This document shows, piece after piece, positions 51,677 to 59,346 of a stretch of DNA of 64,000 bases. Under the pieces are notes generated by a model that saw only the letters and a list, made by a program, of their open reading frames with translations, was not told where the DNA came from and ran no database searches. This DNA is from Oscillospiraceae bacterium (GTDB lineage: Bacteria > Bacillota > Clostridia > Oscillospirales > Ruminococcaceae). A program made the position numbers and the translations under genes. The stretch's first letter is position 1. Every line of letters begins with the position of its first letter. Where the stretch lies: contig JAIHAL010000002.1 in the NCBI GenBank assembly GCA_020054675.1, positions 82,042-146,041 of the forward strand, given 5' to 3'.

Positions 51677-52594
51677 CTATTTTAAGCTTTCATAAATTTT
51701 TGAAAGATTTTCGCTCATGCGTTCAAGATATGTTTTGTTGTCCTCATTGTTTTCAATGGTGTAAATTGTTTCAACCTTTGCTCCGACTTCGTTGGCAAGG
51801 GTTTTTGAAACCTCCGTACTTGCCATTTCCTCGGCAAAGATTGTTTTTACGTTGTTTTCTTTGCAGTAGCTGACAAGGTTTGCAAGCTGCTTGGGACTTG
51901 GCTCGCCCTCGGCAAAAATATCGCTTACACTGTTTTGAGAAAGCCCGAAATCACGGCAAAGATACCCGAAAGCCGCATGCCCGGTCACAAAGTTTTTATT
52001 CTGAACGGTTTGAAATTTTTCTTTGTATTCGTTGTAAAGCTCTTCAAGCTGCACTTTGAATTCGTTGAAATTTTTTTCGTAATAATCTTTGTTTTCGGGG
52101 TCTGCCTTGACAAGGGCATCTTTTATATTTAAAGCTTCTGTTTTCGCACCTTTTAAACTAAGCCAAAGATGGGGGTCATATTTTCCATGATGTTCTTCAT
52201 TGCTCTCGTTTTCGGAAGCTTCTGTTTCAATTAAATCTGCCCCATCGGAAGCACATACTGCAATCAAATCCTTATTGTTTGCGGCAGTTATTGCATCTTC
52301 CGCCCAAGATTCCATTCCAAGGCCGTTGTAAACAAAAATTTTTGCATTGCCAAGTGATTTTATATCCTGAGGCTTTGGTTCAAAATCATGAGCTTCCATG
52401 CCATCGGGAATAATGGTTTCAATTTCAACCTTATCCTTGCCGACTGCCTGAGCAAATTCTTTTAAGGCATTAAAAGTTGCCGATATTTTTATTTTGCCTT
52501 CGCTTGATTCGGCTGTATTTGCGCTGCTTGTGCAGGCGGAAAAAGAAAAAGCCAGAATGGCTGAAGAAAGCAAAACACTTAATTTCTTTAACAT
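51677..52594 (-). CDS. znuA: Zinc ABC transporter substrate-binding lipoprotein
   Basis: 305 residues, cluster 9 metal-binding lipoprotein. Lipobox SFSAC, then metal ligands in HDFEPKPQDI, an acidic His-containing loop (ENESNEEHHGKYDPHLWLS), GHAAFGYLCRDFGL and the final FAEEMAS/E site. The short His-rich loop favours zinc over manganese. GGAGG precedes the ATG. It is transcribed divergently from znuC-znuB, with a Fur-family palindrome at its start point. Confidence 0.94.
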   Translation of the reverse strand: MLKKLSVLLSSAILAFSFSACTSSANTAESSEGKIKISATFNALKEFAQAVGKDKVEIETIIPDGMEAHDFEPKPQDIKSLGNAKIFVYNGLGMESWAEDAITAANNKDLIAVCASDGADLIETEASENESNEEHHGKYDPHLWLSLKGAKTEALNIKDALVKADPENKDYYEKNFNEFKVQLEELYNEYKEKFQTVQNKNFVTGHAAFGYLCRDFGLSQNSVSDIFAEGEPSPKQLANLVSYCKENNVKTIFAEEMASTEVSKTLANEVGAKVETIYTIENNEDNKTYLERMSENLSKIYESLK

Positions 52595-52630
52595 TTTATA
52601 AACCTCCGCAAAATAAAAAATACTTGCAAA

Positions 52631-52701
52631 TGCAAACGATTTGCATTATTATTATAAAATAGGTGCATAAAATTGTCAAGTGCAAATGCAAATTATTTGC
52701 A
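52631..52701. promoter_or_regulatory. Two Zur-like operators and the znuA promoter
   Basis: TGCAAACGATTTGCA (52631-52645) and TGCAAATTATTTGCA (52687-52701) are 7-1-7 inverted repeats, the architecture of Fur/Zur sites. The second is perfect. Each is preceded by an extra TGCAAA. On the minus strand TTGACA (52679-52674), 17 bp and TATAAT (52656-52651) form the znuA promoter, placing the first palindrome on its start point. The second lies just before znuC. Confidence 0.85.
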
Positions 52702-52726
52702 TTTAAATCTGGGGGATTTTAAAATA

Positions 52727-53383
52727 ATGGTTAGGGCTGAAAATTTATTTTTTTCATATAGCGGCTTGCCGCCGTTTATATTTGATGATGTGAATTTTGA
52801 AATACGGGATGGGGAGTATGTTTCCGTAATGGGGGAAAATGGCTGCGGAAAAACAACTCTTATGAAACTGATTCTTAAATTTATAAAACCAACCGGCGGG
52901 AAAATAATCTGCCAGGCAAAGAGGATAGGATATGTTCCGCAAAGGAATGATTTTTCAAATTCGGGTTTTCCTATAACGGTTTATGAGATTTTAAATTCCT
53001 ACCGCAAGCTTTTAAAGGTTAAAGATAAAAATGTGGTCAAGAAAAATCTTGAATGGATGGGGATGTCTTCTTTTGCGGATTCTTTAATGGGCAATCTTTC
53101 CGGAGGGCAAAGCCAAAAAGTGCTTATTGCAAGGGCGCTTATGGGAGAGCCGGATTTGCTTGTGCTGGACGAGCCTTCAACGGGAGTTGACATAAACAGC
53201 CAAAAGGAAATTTACGCTTTTTTAAAGAAGATAAACAGGGAAAAAGGGATTACAATTATTTCTGTCGAGCATAATCTTGAGGCTGCGGTTTCAAATTCCA
53301 CTCAAATTTATCACCTTGCGGGCGGGAAGGGGCATCTTTGCACGCCTAAGCAATATGCTGAAGAATTTTTGCAAAGAAGATAA
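52727..53383 (+). CDS. znuC: Zinc ABC transporter ATP-binding protein
   Basis: 218 residues from ATG 52727 (GGGGGA 10 nt upstream). A longer frame to 52673 would run through the operator and is rejected. Walker A GENGCGKTT (about 37-45), signature LSGGQSQKV, Walker B LLVLDEPSTGVD and EHNLE switch. Coupled to znuB 11 bp downstream. Confidence 0.94.
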   Translation: MVRAENLFFSYSGLPPFIFDDVNFEIRDGEYVSVMGENGCGKTTLMKLILKFIKPTGGKIICQAKRIGYVPQRNDFSNSGFPITVYEILNSYRKLLKVKDKNVVKKNLEWMGMSSFADSLMGNLSGGQSQKVLIARALMGEPDLLVLDEPSTGVDINSQKEIYAFLKKINREKGITIISVEHNLEAAVSNSTQIYHLAGGKGHLCTPKQYAEEFLQRR

Positions 53384-53394
53384 GGAAGAAAAAT

Positions 53395-54192
53395 ATGCTT
53401 GAATATGATTTTATGCAAAATGCAATTATTGTTTCAATATTTATTTCTGTTTTGTGCCCATGCATAGGGATTTTTCTTGTGTTGAGGCGGTATTCGATGA
53501 TAGGGGATACGCTTTCCCATGCATCCCTGGCAGGAATTGCAATGGGACTTATGGCAAACCAAAATCCAGTGCTTGGGGCATTTGTATTTACATCAATTTG
53601 CGGTGCGCTGATAGAATTTTTGCGCACTTATTTTAAGAAATATACGGATTTGATACTTTCAATAGTGCTTTCTTTAAGCGTTGGAATTGCAATTACAATA
53701 ATCAGTTCGGGAAAAATTCATGCCAATGCGGACTCGTTCATGTTTGGCAGCATTTTAACCGTAACTCGGCTTGATATGTTTATGGTAATCGGATTAAGCC
53801 TTGTTTCGGTGCTGGCTTTGATTTTTTTGTATAATCAAATGCTTTATATTTCCTATGATGAGGAAGCCGCGCAAATAGCCGGCGTGAGGGTGAAGCTTAT
53901 AAACTATGTTTTTTCAATTCTTGTTGCCTCTGCCGTATCGGTTTCAATAAGGATAGTCGGAGTTTTAGTGCTCAGCTCAATGATAGCGCTTCCGGTTGCA
54001 ACCGCATTGCAGCTTGGTAAAGGCTTTAAGGCGACGCTTATATTTTCGGTTGTTTTCAGCATGGTAGATATAATGCTTGGACTTTTTTTATCTTATTATC
54101 TTAATGTTGCTCCGGGTGGATTTACTGCACTTGTTTGCGTTGCAGTTTTAATTTTGGTTTTAATTTTTAAAAAGTTAAAGACGATTTTTTAG
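53395..54192 (+). CDS. znuB: Zinc ABC transporter permease
   Basis: 265 residues, eight or nine membrane segments of the ABC-3 family. It begins EYDFMQNAIIVSIFISVLCPCIGIFLVLRRYSMIGDTLSHASLAGIAMG and includes YDEEAAQIAGV, both typical of ZnuB/MntB permeases. AAGGAAG precedes the ATG. No terminator follows directly; the repeat-rich gap begins at the stop. Confidence 0.94.
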   Translation: MLEYDFMQNAIIVSIFISVLCPCIGIFLVLRRYSMIGDTLSHASLAGIAMGLMANQNPVLGAFVFTSICGALIEFLRTYFKKYTDLILSIVLSLSVGIAITIISSGKIHANADSFMFGSILTVTRLDMFMVIGLSLVSVLALIFLYNQMLYISYDEEAAQIAGVRVKLINYVFSILVASAVSVSIRIVGVLVLSSMIALPVATALQLGKGFKATLIFSVVFSMVDIMLGLFLSYYLNVAPGGFTALVCVAVLILVLIFKKLKTIF

Positions 54193-54260
54193 AAGTTAGT
54201 TTTATAGTTGTTAGTAGTTAATTTTTATTCTTTTACTTTTTAATGGGGTGGGACTCCGGC

Positions 54261-54871
54261 CCTTTTAGTAGTTAGTTGTTAGAAGTTAGACGTTAGTTTT
54301 TGTAATTTTACTTTTTAATGGGGGGATTCCATCCCCCCCTCCTTATTTTTTTAATATACTTATGTTTTTGAATCCCCCCTGCTTCCTTTTTGTCCGGCAA
54401 CAAAAAGGAAGCAAAAAATGCCTAATTTATACGTCTTCATCCGCCTATTCGCCGGCAACGGGCACTGCACATTCGTTTGTGCCCTGCTCGGCGAATAACG
54501 GCTGCAAAAATATGACCTGCTTTTCGCCTTAGTGCTCACCACTCCAATTTTACTACGAAAAGCAGGTCTTTTTCTAAATTTGTCTTAGCAATCTTATTAG
54601 CGGAAACTCTTTTCTTATTAAGCGAAATAAGGTGCTTCCTTGGGTTCGTAAGTACCATTCTTTTTTGTCTTTAACTTGGTAAGACGTGGTATCTTCAAGA
54701 AAAGCAGCCGAGCTTTTTCGTGCAGGGCGCAAGCGATAGCGTGGCGCCCGTTGCCCTTTTAGTTTTTAGTCGTTAGTTGTTAGCCGTTAGTTGCTGGAAA
54801 GTTAAGCCCAGACTTGAAATGTAAAATTACAAAAACTAACAACTAACTACTACAAACTAACTACTAAAAGG
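54261..54871. repeat. 611-bp element bounded by 51-bp imperfect inverted repeats
   Basis: The left arm 54261-54311 starts CCTTTTAGTAGTTAGTT and ends GTTAGTTTTTGTAATTTTAC. The right arm 54821-54871 is the reverse complement of nearly the same sequence, with the inner 20 bp and outer 17 bp identical. A non-autonomous mobile element or a large foldback structure would look like this. No transposase is present and no obvious target-site duplication could be fixed because of the surrounding microrepeats. Confidence 0.6.
54320..54568 (-). ncRNA. Cluster of four strong hairpins, candidate structured RNA
   Basis: Perfect or near-perfect stems follow each other: GGGGGGAT/ATCCCCCC (54320-54338), GCTTCCTTTTTG/CAAAAAGGAAGC (54381-54412), a two-part stem TATTCGCCG/CGGCGAATA enclosing GGGCAC/GTGCCC (54446-54497), and GACCTGCTTTTCG/CGAAAAGCAGGTC (54514-54568) followed by T5 on the plus strand. 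The strand is uncertain. The density of stems suggests selection for structure, or successive palindromic repeats. Confidence 0.4.
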
Positions 54872-55097
54872 ACAAAAAGTCACTGGGGGTTATTTAATAA
54901 CTTTATTTGCTTTTAAAGTAGGTAAAGGGGGCAAAGCCACCTTCAAAACAAAGCAAGACAACAAAATCTAACTACTAACAACTATAAACTAACTACTAAC
55001 AGGGTAATTAAATTTTATTTTTGCGCATATTTTTGTATATAGTGTACAAAAAATATGTGGCTTTTTCTATCATTTAGCTGTTTTTTCAAAAAACCCC

Positions 55098-55126
55098 TTG
55101 AAATGTTGAAACGGATTCGCTATAAT
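55098..55126 (+). promoter_or_regulatory. Promoter of the maltodextrin regulator
   Basis: TTGAAA, 17 bp, TATAAT. The start would be near 55133, just ahead of two tandem operators. Confidence 0.75.
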
Positions 55127-55140
55127 GTAACCATGCTCTT

Positions 55141-55164
55141 GGTAACGTTTCCGGTAACGTTATC
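55141..55164 (+). promoter_or_regulatory. Tandem LacI-type operators (two AACGTT cores)
   Basis: GGTAACGTTTCC is followed directly by GGTAACGTTATC; the AACGTT cores start at 55144 and 55156, 12 bp apart. Each unit is a near-palindrome. Position just after the promoter suggests autorepression by the adjacent LacI protein. Confidence 0.75.
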
Positions 55165-55272
55165 AAATTGCCGTGCTTTATAAAAATATGCTTTTGTTGA
55201 ATTGCTGTGCTTGAAAGTGATATAATGGAAATAAGGGCATATTGCAAAAAACAAATGAAATGGGGTTTGGCA

Positions 55273-56277
55273 ATGACTATTAAGGATATCGCACGGCTTT
55301 CCGGCTATGGAGTCAGTACAGTTTCAAGGGCGCTTAACGGACATCCGGATGTCAACGAAGAAACAAGGGAAAAGATAAAAAGCATTGTAAAGCAGTATAA
55401 ATTTGTTCCTAATTCAAATGCAAGACAGTTGAAGCAAAGTATAAGCAAAAATATACTTGTGATGGTTAAGGGAACATTTAACCTTTTCTTTGCCCCGATA
55501 ATTGAATATATGCAGGCTCAAACCGATAAGGTTGGATACAGCTGCATAGTGCATTATCTTAATGAAGATGATGACGAGGTAAAACTTGCGGAACGTTTTT
55601 GCAGGGAACAAAAGCCTGTCGGGATTGTTTTCCTTGGAATAAATATAGAGCCGTTTAAAAAAAGCATCCGCCTTATAAATGTTCCATGCGTGCTCAGCAC
55701 TACATACGGCGGAGAAATAGAAGAGGAAAATATTTCGAGCGTGAGCGTTGACGATGTAAACTGCGGAAAAATGGCAGTGGATTATCTTTTTGACTGCGGT
55801 CATAAAAAAATAGGTGTTTTGAGCGGAAGCTTCAATATATCCTATACAAGCGCCTTGCGTTTTAAAGGCTGCCAAAAAAGCTTTGAGGAGCATGGAATGA
55901 AGCTTGACGAATCAATATATGAAACCTGCGCCTTTTCCTTTTCATCGGCTTATGAAGCGGCAAATGCCCTGCTGAAAAAAAGTCCGGATATTACGGCAAT
56001 ATTTGCAATGTCTGATACAATGGCAATAGGGGCCGCAAGAGCGATTGCCGATATGGGCAAAAAAGTGCCGGATGATATATCCATAATAGGCTTTGACGGA
56101 ACTGAAATGGCACAGTATTACAACCCTAAAATAACCACAATACGGCAGCCGGCGACAAAGATTGCCGAACTTAGCATAAAACAGCTTTTGGATATGATTG
56201 ACTCAAGAGGAGAGCCTGAGCATATTCTTTTAACCGGCGAGCTTATAGAGGGGGAATCGGTTAAAAGGATAAATTGA
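55273..56277 (+). CDS. LacI-family regulator of the maltodextrin locus (MalR-like)
   Basis: 334 residues from ATG 55273 (GGGGTTTGG upstream). Helix-turn-helix and hinge TIKDIARLSGYGVSTVSRALNGHPDVNEETR...YKFVPNSNARQL at residues 2-57, then the effector-binding domain. An effector such as maltose or maltodextrin is inferred from the neighbours malQ, binding protein, permeases and amylase. The AACGTT operators at 55141 and 57819 are its likely targets. malQ follows, 35 bp after its stop. Confidence 0.92.
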   Translation: MTIKDIARLSGYGVSTVSRALNGHPDVNEETREKIKSIVKQYKFVPNSNARQLKQSISKNILVMVKGTFNLFFAPIIEYMQAQTDKVGYSCIVHYLNEDDDEVKLAERFCREQKPVGIVFLGINIEPFKKSIRLINVPCVLSTTYGGEIEEENISSVSVDDVNCGKMAVDYLFDCGHKKIGVLSGSFNISYTSALRFKGCQKSFEEHGMKLDESIYETCAFSFSSAYEAANALLKKSPDITAIFAMSDTMAIGAARAIADMGKKVPDDISIIGFDGTEMAQYYNPKITTIRQPATKIAELSIKQLLDMIDSRGEPEHILLTGELIEGESVKRIN

Positions 56278-56312
56278 ATGACAAAAATAATAACGGAAAG
56301 AGGGGAAATAAA

Positions 56313-57776
56313 ATGCGTTCAAGCGGCATTTTAATGCATATATCAAGCCTTCCGTCGCCATATGGAATAGGTACAATGGGAAAGGCAGCTTATGATTTTG
56401 TGGATTTTCTTGAAAAAGCGGGACAGAAATTGTGGCAGATTCTTCCTATACATCCTACAAGCTATGGGGATTCTCCATACCAGTCTTTTTCGGTTTTTGC
56501 AGGAAATCCCTATTTTATTGACTTTGATATGCTTAAAGATGATGGGCTGCTTAAAAAATCCGATTATGCTGACATAAAATGGGGCAAGAAAGCAACAGAT
56601 GTCGACTATGCAACTATTTATAAGTATAGATTTGATGTACTAAGGAAGGCTTTTGAAGCCTTCAAAAAAACTTCAAGCAAGGCATACGAGGCTTTTAAGG
56701 AAGAAAAATCCTACTGGCTTGATGATTATGCTCTTTATATGGCACTTAAATTTAAAAATGACGGAAAAGCTTGGAGCCAGTGGGATGAGGAAATAAAGCT
56801 AAGGAAAAATATTGAAAAGTATAAAGAACAACTTTCTGATGATATAGAGTACTGGAAGTTCATACAGTTTAAATTTTTTGAACAATGGGAAAAACTTAAA
56901 GCTTATGCAAATAAAAAGGGTATAAAAATAATTGGCGATATCCCGATTTACGTTGCTTATGACAGCGTAGATGTTTGGGTGAATCCGGAGCTTTTTACGC
57001 TTGATGAAAATCTTGACCTTGTAGAGGTTGCGGGATGCCCGCCGGATGCTTTTGCCGTCACCGGACAGCTTTGGGGAAATCCCATATACAACTGGGAGCT
57101 TATGAAAAAAGACGGCTATTCTTGGTGGGTAAGAAGGATGAAGGCTACCGCTGAAATGTACGATGTTATAAGAATTGACCATTTCAGGGGATTTGACAGC
57201 TATTATTCAATTCCGGCAAGCCATAAGACTGCGGAGCATGGCGAATGGAAACAAGGCCCCGGAATAGAGCTTTTTAAGACCTTAAATGAAAAAATAGGGC
57301 AAAAGGAAATAATTGCCGAAAATTTAGGCTTTTTAACTCCGTCCGTACATAAGCTTTTGGAAGAGGCCGGTTATCCGGGAATGAAAATTTTGCAGTTTGG
57401 GTTTGACCCATCCGGCGACAGCGAGTATCTTCCGCATAATTATGAAAGAAATTGTGTCGTTTATACCGGAACCCATGATAATGAGCCTGCTGAAGGCTGG
57501 CGCAAAAATACATCTAAAAAAGAATTGCGTTTTTGCTATAAATACCTTAAAATAGGAAATAAGAATTTTTCGTGGGAATTTATCCGTGCGATATGGGCAA
57601 GCGTTGCCGATATGGCAATTGCACAGATGCAGGATTTTCTTGGACTTGACAGCAGGGCAAGGATGAACGTTCCGTCAACGATAGGAACAAACTGGCGCTG
57701 GCGCGCAAAGAAGTCGGATTTTAGCGATTCGCTTGCTTTAAAAATACGTGAAATGACAAAGCTTTACGGCAGATAA
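56313..57776 (+). CDS. malQ: 4-alpha-glucanotransferase (amylomaltase)
   Basis: Cytoplasmic GH77 enzyme that disproportionates imported maltodextrins. 487 residues from ATG 56313, which has AGAGGGG 7 nt upstream; an ATG at 56274 overlapping the regulator stop has no such site. Start RSSGILMHISSLPSPYGIGTMG is typical. The catalytic residues are Asp289 (RIDHFRG), Glu336 (IIAENLG) and Asp389 (YTGTHDN), all present. Confidence 0.96.
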   Translation: MRSSGILMHISSLPSPYGIGTMGKAAYDFVDFLEKAGQKLWQILPIHPTSYGDSPYQSFSVFAGNPYFIDFDMLKDDGLLKKSDYADIKWGKKATDVDYATIYKYRFDVLRKAFEAFKKTSSKAYEAFKEEKSYWLDDYALYMALKFKNDGKAWSQWDEEIKLRKNIEKYKEQLSDDIEYWKFIQFKFFEQWEKLKAYANKKGIKIIGDIPIYVAYDSVDVWVNPELFTLDENLDLVEVAGCPPDAFAVTGQLWGNPIYNWELMKKDGYSWWVRRMKATAEMYDVIRIDHFRGFDSYYSIPASHKTAEHGEWKQGPGIELFKTLNEKIGQKEIIAENLGFLTPSVHKLLEEAGYPGMKILQFGFDPSGDSEYLPHNYERNCVVYTGTHDNEPAEGWRKNTSKKELRFCYKYLKIGNKNFSWEFIRAIWASVADMAIAQMQDFLGLDSRARMNVPSTIGTNWRWRAKKSDFSDSLALKIREMTKLYGR

Positions 57777-57818
57777 TTTTATTTTAATAAGGAATAAGTG
57801 AATATTTGCATAAAGTTA

Positions 57819-57853
57819 GAAACGTTTCCAGTAACGTTATCGGTAACGTTGTA
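57819..57853 (+). promoter_or_regulatory. Three tandem AACGTT operators before the maltodextrin-binding protein
   Basis: AACGTT cores start at 57821, 57833 and 57845, exactly 12 bp apart (GAAACGTTTCC, AGTAACGTTATC, CGGTAACGTT). TATATAAC at the 3' end may be a -10 box, but no good -35 is visible, so binding could block or shape the promoter. Confidence 0.7.
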
Positions 57854-57904
57854 TATAACCTCGTGGAGGTTTATATAAATTTTGATTTTTTTGGGAGGAT
57901 TATT

Positions 57905-59185
57905 ATGAAGAAAACTTTGGCAATGGTTATGGGATTATTGCTGACGGCAGGAACACTTGCCGGATGCGGTTCGGGAACAAATTCAAGCTCAAGCGGAGCG
58001 TCGTCCTCAAAGGCTGACAGCTCATCTTCAAGCAAAGCTTCCGGAGAAACCGTGACATTAAAGGTTTGGGGCGCACAAGAAGACCAGGAAATGCTTGCAA
58101 AGATGGTTGAGAACTTTAAAAAAGCAAATCCTGATAAGAAATATGATATTTCCTTTGGAGTTGTCAGTGAAGCCGATGCAAAAAGCGAGGTTTTAAAGGA
58201 TGTTTCCGCTGCAGCTGACGTTTTTGCATTCAGCAGCGACCAGCTTGCCGAACTTCAATCCGCGGGCGCGCTTTACCGCATAACCAAGAACAAAGATGCA
58301 ATAATTTCAGCAAATTCGGAAGAATCTATTGCTGCCGCAACTGTTGATGGTGAGCTTTACGCATATCCTTCTTCCGCAGATACATATTTTATGTATTACG
58401 ATAAGAGCAAGTATACGGCAGATGAAGTTAAATCTCTTGACACCATGCTTGCAAAGGATTTGGGCGCAGGCGTTACAAACTTTTCAATGGATATTGACAA
58501 CGGCTGGTACAATGCAGGATTTTTCTTTGCAGCCGGATGCAAGCTTTTCGGCAATGACGGAAAGGACCCCACAAAGTGCGATTTCAATAGCGACAGGGGA
58601 TATCTTGCCGCTGAATACCTTATGAACCTTGCATCAAACCCGAAATTTGCAAATCAGGATGACGGACAGCTTAAGACTGCATTCCAGTCCGGCACTCTTG
58701 GCGCAACAATTTCAGGAACATGGAACGCTTCCGATATTAAATCCTACCTTGGCGACAACTATGGCGCCGCAAAGCTTCCTACAATCAAGCTTTCAAACGG
58801 CGAGGAAGTTCAGCTTGGAAGCATGGCAAACTTTAAGCTTTACGGCGTAAATGCCCAAACAAAATTCCCGGTTGATGCAATGGCTCTTGCAGAATTCCTT
58901 ACAAACAAGGATTGCCAGAAGATTAGGTTTGAAACAAGAAGCTTTGCTCCCACGAACAAGGAGCTTGCCGCTGATAAGGCAACCCTTTCCGCAAACCCTG
59001 CAATAGCTGCAATGACCGAACAGCTCCAGTATGCTACACTTCAGACTTCAATTCCTCAGATGGGCAATTTCTGGAGCCCTGCCGAAGCTTTTGGCGCAGG
59101 ACTTATGGATAAGTCCATAACAAAGGATAACCTCAAGCAAAAGCTTGATGACTTTGTAAATTCAGTTCTTTCGTCGCTTTCATAA
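57905..59185 (+). CDS. Maltodextrin ABC transporter substrate-binding lipoprotein
   Basis: 426 residues from ATG 57905 (GGGAGG 7 nt upstream). Lipobox LAGC, a Ser-rich linker (about 20-45), then VTLKVWGAQEDQEMLAKMVENFKKANPDKKYDISFG, the start typical of MalE/MdxE-like family 1 binding proteins. AADVFAFSSDQLAELQSAGALYRI and FQSGTLGATISGTWNASDI are further family features. Delivers maltodextrins released by the surface amylase to the permease encoded downstream. Confidence 0.94.
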   Translation: MKKTLAMVMGLLLTAGTLAGCGSGTNSSSSGASSSKADSSSSSKASGETVTLKVWGAQEDQEMLAKMVENFKKANPDKKYDISFGVVSEADAKSEVLKDVSAAADVFAFSSDQLAELQSAGALYRITKNKDAIISANSEESIAAATVDGELYAYPSSADTYFMYYDKSKYTADEVKSLDTMLAKDLGAGVTNFSMDIDNGWYNAGFFFAAGCKLFGNDGKDPTKCDFNSDRGYLAAEYLMNLASNPKFANQDDGQLKTAFQSGTLGATISGTWNASDIKSYLGDNYGAAKLPTIKLSNGEEVQLGSMANFKLYGVNAQTKFPVDAMALAEFLTNKDCQKIRFETRSFAPTNKELAADKATLSANPAIAAMTEQLQYATLQTSIPQMGNFWSPAEAFGAGLMDKSITKDNLKQKLDDFVNSVLSSLS

Positions 59186-59214
59186 TTTTAATTGCCGGAT
59201 AGTCCTTTTCGGAG

Positions 59215-59242
59215 CTCCCGCAATGGATTTTCCTTGCGGGAG
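59215..59242 (+). promoter_or_regulatory. Intercistronic hairpin after the maltodextrin-binding protein gene
   Basis: CTCCCGCAA pairs with TTGCGGGAG around a 10-nt loop, followed by ATCTTTTAA. It is followed by a direct repeat AAGCCGGTTT (59250, 59271). It probably separates the abundant binding-protein message from the permease message. Confidence 0.75.
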
Positions 59243-59346
59243 ATCTTTTAAGCCGGTTTTGGAAAATTAAAAGCCGGTTTAAAAGAAAAAATTTAAAAAC
59301 AGCGGATTATCCGGCGGAAAAGTTTTTATTTTAAGGAGTGGGTATA

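Larger units (their letters stand above)
54193..55097. repeat. Gene-free region rich in GTTAGT-type microrepeats
   Basis: Clusters of TTAGTAGTTAGTTGTTAG-like sequence occur at 54197-54222, 54265-54298 and 54757-54793. Their reverse complement occurs at 54833-54867 and 54969-55003. CTTTTACTTTTTAATGGGG-like text appears twice (54230-54248, 54303-54324). I see no plausible protein gene: the longest frames are short and lack ribosome binding sites. It separates znuB from the maltodextrin locus. Confidence 0.75.

Noticed and set aside
54193-55003. A second CRISPR array in the GTTAGT repeat region
   Set aside because: The repeat units are irregular, occur in both orientations and have no constant spacer length.
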